From Gammaproteobacteria bacterium (lineage in GTDB: Bacteria; Pseudomonadota; Gammaproteobacteria; SZUA-152), in contig JAOUJW010000008.1 of assembly GCA_029882975.1 (NCBI GenBank), positions 62,001 to 126,000 on the forward strand: DNA of 64,000 nucleotides, in the 5' to 3' direction. The notes under the pieces are model-generated. The model saw nothing but the letters and a program-made list of their open reading frames with translations, was not told the origin of the DNA and ran no database searches. Shown piece by piece: positions 58,842-64,000 of this stretch (positions are counted from its first letter, which is position 1; each line of letters begins with the position of its first letter). The position numbers and the translations under genes are program-made.

Positions 58842-59390
58842 CTAAACGGCTACCTTAAAGAAATCCGGATGGCCGGCTAGTGCATGCATACTGAATATTA
58901 AAGTCTCCACACCATCCTGATGAAAAGCTCCCTGGATAAAGTTGCGCAAAGATTCATCAAACTGCGCAACGGCGGTTACTTGGTTTTCTTCACTAAAATG
59001 AGTTAAACCCAGGACTTCATCAACTACCAGGCCTACCGCCAGATCCCCGTGTTTGATTACCATAACCCGGGTTTTAGCTGAGACACTGACGCTGGTTTTA
59101 CCGAGAAAGCCTTGTAAATCCATGATGGGTAACAAGGTGCCGCGGATATTGGCTATGCCTTTTACCCACTTTTTGGTTCCAGGGACCAGGGTCAGTTTCG
59201 GGTAGTGAATAAGTTCGTTCACTTGAGTTAAAGGAGCCACGAGATTCACGCTTCCAATCCTAAACCCGATTCCGCTCCATGCTTCTTTTATGTCCAGCCG
59301 CTGCGGCAAACCGCGTGCGGCTTGTTTGCTAAGTTGTTCTATTTTATACAATAACTCAATTGCAGAACCACTTCGCGTCAGAGTTTCCAT
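58842..59390 (-). CDS. pilI: CheW-like adaptor PilI
   Basis: A 182-residue CheW-domain protein (GIGFRIGSVNLVAPLTQVNE, VKGIANIRGTLLPIMDLQGF, LAVGLVVDEVLGL) that couples PilJ to the ChpA kinase. AAAGGACCC precedes the ATG. It lies between pilH and pilJ as in Pseudomonas. Confidence 0.93.
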   Translation of the reverse strand: METLTRSGSAIELLYKIEQLSKQAARGLPQRLDIKEAWSGIGFRIGSVNLVAPLTQVNELIHYPKLTLVPGTKKWVKGIANIRGTLLPIMDLQGFLGKTSVSVSAKTRVMVIKHGDLAVGLVVDEVLGLTHFSEENQVTAVAQFDESLRNFIQGAFHQDGVETLIFSMHALAGHPDFFKVAV

Positions 59391-59410
59391 ACGGGTCCTT
59401 TAACGGTATC

Positions 59411-59773
59411 TCACCCAAGAATTTCGTTGATTTTACTGATCAACTCTTTTTCTTTAGCGGGTTTGGCAATGTAGTCTTTGGCGCCTTGGCGCAAGCCCCA
59501 CATTTTGTCTGTTTCCTGGTTTTTGGTGCTAACTATAATAATAGGAATAGCACTGGTTTCCGGATCACTGGAAATCTGACGGGAAGCCTGAAAGCCGTTC
59601 ATTCCCGGCATAACCACATCCATCAGGATCATATCCGGTTTTTCAGTTTTCGCCTTTTCTATGCCTTCTTCTCCGCTATTGGCAGTGCACACATCGAAAC
59701 CATTTTTTTCCAACATGGTTTTCAAAACATGAATTTCGGTCGGTGAATCATCGACTATCAAAATATTGGCCAT
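59411..59773 (-). CDS. pilH: Response regulator PilH
   Basis: A 120-residue stand-alone receiver with acidic pair DD near residue 8-9 (ILIVDDSP), phospho-acceptor Asp52 (ILMDVVMPGMNG) and Lys in YIAKPAKEKEL. In Pseudomonas, PilH opposes or quenches PilG signalling. A GGAG site lies 8 nt before the ATG. It has no output domain. Confidence 0.94.
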   Translation of the reverse strand: MANILIVDDSPTEIHVLKTMLEKNGFDVCTANSGEEGIEKAKTEKPDMILMDVVMPGMNGFQASRQISSDPETSAIPIIIVSTKNQETDKMWGLRQGAKDYIAKPAKEKELISKINEILG

Positions 59774-59831
59774 TACTGGTTCTCCCGTATGACTGCCCGT
59801 ACTTTAGGCTACATTAAACAAACTATCGGTG

Positions 59832-60227
59832 TTACTGACCGACATGCGCCGAAATGGCGCCCAACAACTCATCTTTTGTGAAAGGCTTGGTCAAATATTG
59901 GTCGGAACCAACAATCCTGCCCCTCGCCCTATCAAATAAGCCGTCTTTGCTGGTCAATAAAATAACGGGTGTATTCTTGTATAGTTGGTTGTTTTTGATT
60001 AGTGCACAGGTTTGATATCCGTCAAGGCGAGGCATCATGATGTCAATAAATATGACATCCGGATTCTGGTCCGTGATTTTTGACAGCGCTTCGAATCCAT
60101 CGGTAGCGGTGATTACCTCGCATCCTGCTTTTTTTAGCAAAGTTTCGGCAGTTCGCCGAATGGTTTTGCTGTCATCAATCACCATTACTTTAATTCCCTG
60201 CAAAGATTTTTCCGCTGCATCCGCCAC
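59832..60227 (-). CDS. pilG: Response regulator PilG
   Basis: A 131-residue stand-alone receiver, first gene of pilGHIJK-chpABC. It has VMVIDDSKTIRRTAE, phospho-acceptor Asp62 (VIFIDIMMPRLDGYQ), VILLTSKDG and YLTKPFTKDELL. PilG controls pilus extension via PilB and FimV in Pseudomonas. The start is GTG 60227 with GAGGTG 6 nt upstream. It is divergent from gshB across a 621-bp gap. Confidence 0.94.
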   Translation of the reverse strand: MADAAEKSLQGIKVMVIDDSKTIRRTAETLLKKAGCEVITATDGFEALSKITDQNPDVIFIDIMMPRLDGYQTCALIKNNQLYKNTPVILLTSKDGLFDRARGRIVGSDQYLTKPFTKDELLGAISAHVGQ

Positions 60228-60848
60228 TTACTGCACCTCTGATCAGTATATATAAGCTAATGATTTCGCACCCAAAACAGTTTCAAGCATGTCATCGTGT
60301 ACTGCTAAATCCCGTTTTTAACCTACAGGGTTAGAGAAATCAATAGCTTCCCTGTGCCCATCCAACCGTAACAATAAAAATATAGTTAAGTTATTGCCTG
60401 ACAACTACGGCCATTTTACTTTTCATGTATCGGCGTATTGCCTATTTCCTTTATAGCCTTGGTTTCGATTTTATTTTGAGACCAATAACTTAACCTATTT
60501 TTCGGGTGCGGAAAAACGTTCTGCTTGGAGCTGACATCAACACCCTTTTTTACATTTTGCACGGTAGCCACATTCGAAGCCAGCTCGGTGATTGAGGGAC
60601 CAAAGCCGGAACATGGAAATGCGCTCAAGGGCAACGATAGTTATTTACATCTTGGTGGCGCTAAACTGTCGACACGATTGCATTTTAATCATTACACTTA
60701 TGTAGCTCAAGTAAGCACAGGACTTTAATACCAAGGTCTGTGCTCCAGGATGCCAATAAGTGCTTTAATATTGGTTAATATGTAACCGAATGGTTAAAAG
60801 TTGAACGAGTTGATATGGGTTGGGACAATTGGAAAGCGTGGTTAATTA
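60228..60848. other. pilG-gshB intergenic region (621 bp)
   Basis: Unusually long for this dense region. A TATATATA stretch near 60247 could be the -10 region for pilG on the minus strand. An imperfect inverted repeat, AGCACAG (60714-60720) with CTGTGCT (60738-60744), lies about 105 bp before gshB. Open frames of 67-72 codons on both strands lack ribosome sites and family resemblance. I see no tRNA, riboswitch or mobile element. Confidence 0.4.
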
Positions 60849-61817
60849 ATGAATGTATTTAAACTGGGTGTGGTGATGGACCCTATCAGCCGCATCAAGA
60901 TACAAAAAGACAGTACCTTTGCCATGATGTTGGAGGCTCAGTCCCGAGGCTGGCAATTGTATTACATGGAACTGGAAGATTTGTATCTTGATAACGGTCG
61001 TTGTATGGCGACGATGCAACAAGTGAGCGTCATTGATGACGACAAACACTGGTTTCAACTGCAAACAAAAACGGTGGAACCGGTGGCCAAGTTGGATGCG
61101 GTACTCATGCGCAAAGATCCACCGTTCGATATGCAATATATTTATGCGACGTATTTACTGGAGTTAGCTCAACACCAGGGTGCATTGGTGGTTAATAATC
61201 CTGCATCTATTCGGGATGCCAACGAAAAATTGTTTACTGCCTGGTTTCCCCAGTGCACAGCGCCTTCTATTGTCAGTTGCCGCATGAGTCAGTTGCACCA
61301 CTTTATTGATGAGCAGGGCGATACCATTATTAAACCTCTGGACGGCATGGGGGGGGCATCCATTTTTCGCGTGCATCACGCGGATCCCAATCGCAATGTG
61401 ATTTTGGAAACCATGACTCAAAATCAAACGCGTTATGTGATGGCCCAACGATTTATTCCGGAAATCACTCAAGGCGACAAACGTATTCTCATGGTAAATG
61501 GCGAGCCTATAGCCTATGCCTTGGCACGCATACCGGCACAAGGCGAAACCCGAGGCAACCTGGCGGCGGGAGGGCGAGCCCAGGGTGTGGAATTGAGCCG
61601 GCGAGATCGATGGATTTGCCAACAGGTTGGAGCCACCCTGGTACAGAAAGGACTGATGTTCACAGGGTTGGATGTCATTGGTGATTATTTGACCGAGATT
61701 AATGTCACCAGCCCCACCTGTATTCGAGAGCTGGATGCCCTCTACGGTTTGAATATTAGCTCAACATTATTAGATGCTATTGCTCAGGCAGTACAATCCC
61801 AGCCACACAAAGGTTAA
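60849..61817 (+). CDS. gshB: Glutathione synthetase
   Basis: A 322-residue ATP-grasp enzyme that joins glycine to gamma-glutamylcysteine. It shows LGVVMDPISRIKIQKDSTFA at the N-terminus, AVLMRKDPPFDMQYIYATY, IIKPLDGMGGASIFRV and LTEINVTSPTCIRELDA, all diagnostic. The ribosome site is weak. The gshB/pilG head-to-head neighbourhood is shared with Pseudomonas. Confidence 0.98.
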   Translation: MNVFKLGVVMDPISRIKIQKDSTFAMMLEAQSRGWQLYYMELEDLYLDNGRCMATMQQVSVIDDDKHWFQLQTKTVEPVAKLDAVLMRKDPPFDMQYIYATYLLELAQHQGALVVNNPASIRDANEKLFTAWFPQCTAPSIVSCRMSQLHHFIDEQGDTIIKPLDGMGGASIFRVHHADPNRNVILETMTQNQTRYVMAQRFIPEITQGDKRILMVNGEPIAYALARIPAQGETRGNLAAGGRAQGVELSRRDRWICQQVGATLVQKGLMFTGLDVIGDYLTEINVTSPTCIRELDALYGLNISSTLLDAIAQAVQSQPHKG

Positions 61818-61821
61818 TTAC

Positions 61822-62856
61822 TTGAAGTATCGCATAATATTGATATTTGTTGCTGCCGTTTGGCTCAACGCCTGTACGCCCAAACCACCCGTGTACCACG
61901 AGCAACTGGTTGGCTTTGGAACGCTGATTGAAGTGAAAATATGGAATGTCGACAAAAAAAAGGGCGCCGAAGCGGTGGCCCTGTTGGCAAAGGATTTTGA
62001 TTACATGCATCGCACCTGGCACCCTTGGGAACCCGGACCGCTGGGGCGTATCAATCAACTTTTACCTATGGGAGACAAATTCAGTGTGGCCCCATCGGTG
62101 TTGCCATTAATACGTAAAGCCACCCTATTATCAGAAAAATCGGAGGGGCGGTTCAATCCCGCCATTGGTAAGCTTATTAAACTCTGGGGTTTTGACGGCA
62201 AGCAAACTCCTGAGGCACCACCGTCTCCGGACCAAATCGAAGCTCTGCTGGAAAAAAACCCCCGTATGCAAGATATCAAATTGGAAGGTATAGAAATCTC
62301 CAGCACTAACAGTGCGGTGGTGCTGGATTTCGGTGGTTTTGCCAAAGGCTATGGCGTGGATATGGCCATAGAACAATTAAAAATCTTAGGATTGAATAAC
62401 GCCATTGTTAATGCCGGCGGAGATTTGCGTGCCATTGGCAGTCATGGGGAGCGGCCTTGGCGCATTGGCATACGTAATCCCAGAGGCGGTGGTATGCTGG
62501 CATCGGTAGACGTAATGGGTGATGAGAGCGTGTTTACTTCCGGGGATTATGAGCGTTATTTTATGCATGACGGTATTCGCTATTTCCACATTATTGACCC
62601 GCACACCGGCTATCCGGCCCGAGGTGCTGTGTCAGTAACGGTGTTTCATCACAGCGCCGCCGAAGCGGATGCCGCGGCAACGGCCTTATTGGTCGCCGGT
62701 CCGGAAGAGTGGTATGAAGTGGCTCGGGCAATGGGTGTCAAAGGGGTTATTCTGGTGGATCATCGTGGCAAGGTCTACATGACACCGGGGCTAAAGGGCA
62801 GAGTACACTTTGATGTGAAGCCCTTACCGACCATTGAATACAGCTTACCCTTGTGA
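61822..62856 (+). CDS. apbE: FAD:protein FMN transferase ApbE (lipoprotein)
   Basis: Transfers FMN from FAD onto Thr/Ser of flavoproteins such as RnfD/G or NqrB/C in the periplasm. I place the start at TTG 61822: AAAGG sits 8 nt upstream, and the product begins with a compact lipoprotein signal, VAAVWLNACTP, with lipobox LNAC. An ATG at 61774 would overlap gshB and misplace the signal. ApbE motifs are VLDFGGFAKGYGVDMA, NAGGDLRAIG, TSGDYERYF and IIDPHTGYPA. It lies 4 bp after gshB. Confidence 0.93.
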   Translation: MKYRIILIFVAAVWLNACTPKPPVYHEQLVGFGTLIEVKIWNVDKKKGAEAVALLAKDFDYMHRTWHPWEPGPLGRINQLLPMGDKFSVAPSVLPLIRKATLLSEKSEGRFNPAIGKLIKLWGFDGKQTPEAPPSPDQIEALLEKNPRMQDIKLEGIEISSTNSAVVLDFGGFAKGYGVDMAIEQLKILGLNNAIVNAGGDLRAIGSHGERPWRIGIRNPRGGGMLASVDVMGDESVFTSGDYERYFMHDGIRYFHIIDPHTGYPARGAVSVTVFHHSAAEADAAATALLVAGPEEWYEVARAMGVKGVILVDHRGKVYMTPGLKGRVHFDVKPLPTIEYSLPL

Positions 62857-62864
62857 TGAGTTAA

Positions 62865-63245
62865 ATGTTAAGTTCCGAGGAACAAGTCACTCGGGGAGAT
62901 GCGGTAGTCATATTGGTGGCCGCGGTCTGGCTTGCTTTTATCTATTTCATGGCGGTAAAGCCGACCCAAACCGGTTCTCAGGCCACCGTATTGCTCAGCG
63001 GCAAGCCCTGGAAAACTTTTGATTTGAATCGTGATCAGTTGATTGAGGTGCCCGGTTCGGTCGGAACGAGCAGCTTGCGGATAAAAGACGGTCAAATTCG
63101 TTTTATTGATTCCCCTTGTACCGCCAAACAATGTATTTTGCAGGGTTGGTTAAAGTACAGTGGCGAACTGGCGGTCTGCCTACCCAACCGGGTCAGTGTG
63201 CAGATATTAGGGGCCAATCCCCGCTACGACAGCATAAATTTTTAA
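62865..63245 (+). CDS. NusG domain II-containing protein (DUF1312)
   Basis: A 126-residue single-pass membrane protein: one N-terminal helix (about 13-30), then a small beta-rich domain ending in DSPCTAKQCILQGWL and AVCLPNRVSVQI, the Cys-containing signature of this family. Such genes often sit between apbE and a Gx-type gene, sometimes near Rnf or Nqr genes, suggesting a role in flavinylated electron transport; direct evidence is lacking. It overlaps the next gene by one base (TAATG). Confidence 0.85.
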   Translation: MLSSEEQVTRGDAVVILVAAVWLAFIYFMAVKPTQTGSQATVLLSGKPWKTFDLNRDQLIEVPGSVGTSSLRIKDGQIRFIDSPCTAKQCILQGWLKYSGELAVCLPNRVSVQILGANPRYDSINF

Positions 63246-63766
63246 TGGCACAATTACACAGTACCCGAGAAGACCATCTGGTGGCCTGGCTGACCGCTTT
63301 AGCCATCAGTATCCATGTGGCTGAGAGCGCCTTACCCAGCCCCATACCCGGCATCAAGCCCGGATTGGCCAATATAGTCACCCTGGTGGCGTTGTTGTTG
63401 TATGGATGGCGAACCGCTGTTTGGGTCTCTTTACTGCGCGTTTTGTTGGGGAGTATAGTGATAGGGACATTTTTGTCGCCTACCTTCGTGTTAAGTTTTA
63501 GTGGTGCGATTTGTAGCGTAACGGTATTAACCTTGGCCAGTATGGTGGCGGCAAAACTGGGGACTTGGCGGATTGGTGCCCTTGGTTATGGAGTTTTGGC
63601 CGCCATGTCCCATATGATTGGCCAGTTTTATGCTGCTTACTATTTGTTTGTGCCCCACCAGGCTTTACTGGGGTTATTGCCGTTTTTGATGACGGCAGCG
63701 ATGGGATTTGGCATTATAAGTGGTTTAATCGCCTTGAAAATTGTCCGGCAACTGGGCAAGGTTTGA
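63245..63766 (+). CDS. Gx transporter family / heptaprenyl diphosphate synthase component I-like membrane protein
   Basis: A 173-residue polytopic membrane protein with about five hydrophobic segments. The N-terminal SALPSPIPGIKPGLANIVTL and LLRVLLGSIVIGTFLSP match the family called Gx transporter or HepS component I. The usual partner enzyme is absent, so transport linked to the apbE/NusG-II system is the better guess. The start ATG overlaps the preceding stop codon; earlier in-frame starts fall inside the NusG-II gene. Confidence 0.82.
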   Translation: MAQLHSTREDHLVAWLTALAISIHVAESALPSPIPGIKPGLANIVTLVALLLYGWRTAVWVSLLRVLLGSIVIGTFLSPTFVLSFSGAICSVTVLTLASMVAAKLGTWRIGALGYGVLAAMSHMIGQFYAAYYLFVPHQALLGLLPFLMTAAMGFGIISGLIALKIVRQLGKV

Positions 63767-63797
63767 AATAAGTAACTGAAATATTTAGAGTCCAATC

Positions 63798-64000
63798 ATG
63801 GCAGTCTTACAAGTCAGGCAATCACCCATACAAAACCCCAACATTGGTGCCAATGACCGCTTGGGTTTAACCATATTTTTTGCGGTGATATTGCACAGTT
63901 TAATCATTATGGGGATTAGCTTCAGTAAACCGGATAAGAAAAAACCGCCGGAAAAACTACCGGGTTTGGAAGTGACGCTGGTGCAAAGTCGTACCGACAA
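63798..64000 (+). CDS. TonB-like protein (N-terminal part, runs off the window)
   Basis: An ATG at 63798 opens a frame to the window edge (67 codons). It begins MAVLQVRQSPIQNPNIGAND, has one transmembrane helix (LGLTIFFAVILHSLIIMGIS, about 22-41), then a charged Pro/Lys stretch (KPDKKKPPEKLPGLEVTLV). This is the layout of TonB-family proteins. In Pseudomonas a tonB gene (tonB3) also lies beside gshB-pilG, which supports the call. The C-terminal domain is not visible. Confidence 0.7.
   Translation, partial: MAVLQVRQSPIQNPNIGANDRLGLTIFFAVILHSLIIMGISFSKPDKKKPPEKLPGLEVTLVQSRTD

Noticed and set aside
60416-60728. Two overlapping opposite-strand frames of 67 and 72 codons before gshB
   Set aside because: No ribosome-binding sites, odd composition and no family resemblance; treated as chance.

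Overview
The window is a chromosomal segment of a gammaproteobacterium. It has the gammaproteobacterial gene blocks lptD-surA-pdxA-rsmA, hemCDXY, yicC/gmk-rpoZ-spoT-ridA-recG, and a Pseudomonas-type pilGHIJK-chpABC cluster beside gshB. Coding density is high. I see no phage, no complete insertion sequence, no CRISPR array and no rRNA or tRNA gene. Species cannot be named from the sequence.

The landmark is the replication origin. A leftward operon rpmH-rnpA-yidD-yidC-mnmE and a rightward row dnaA-dnaN-recF-gyrB diverge from about 20.4 kb. Consensus DnaA boxes lie in the rpmH/dnaA gap and in the AT-rich dnaA-dnaN gap, the best oriC candidate. Two perfect 16-bp parS-like centromere sites lie inside recF. 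The leftward operon does not continue into mnmG-rsmG-parA-parB as in pseudomonads. It runs 7 bp later into lptD-surA-pdxA-rsmA and an ElyC/YdcF-type membrane protein, so ribosome, tRNA, membrane-insertion and outer-membrane biogenesis genes are contiguous.

Left arm (1-10.2 kb): glyQS; a GCS2-family carboxylate-amine ligase paired with an M14 zinc hydrolase; a UbiE-like methyltransferase divergent from a chorismatase of the FkbO/XanB2 type; and a very large hybrid histidine kinase with a periplasmic solute-binding sensor.

Right of the origin (26.9-45.2 kb): fbp, the haem genes hemC-hemD-hemX-hemY, a ferredoxin-type NAD(P)H reductase, an SDR protein, coaBC, a 155-bp MITE-like element, radC, a Ser/Thr kinase-PP2C phosphatase pair, and yicC-gmk-rpoZ-spoT-ridA-recG.

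The 492-bp gap between recG and bioA is the most unusual non-coding stretch. It holds a compact promoter-hairpin-terminator unit that looks like a small RNA of about 71 nt with a C-rich anti-Shine-Dalgarno loop. Facing it is a 28-codon reading frame with a near-ideal Shine-Dalgarno sequence whose core is exactly complementary to that loop.

Right arm (47-64 kb): the complete Pil-Chp chemosensory system (pilG, H, I, J, K, chpA, B, C) on the minus strand, with a 2415-residue ChpA; then gshB, apbE, a NusG-domain-II protein, a Gx-type membrane protein and the start of a TonB-like gene on the plus strand.
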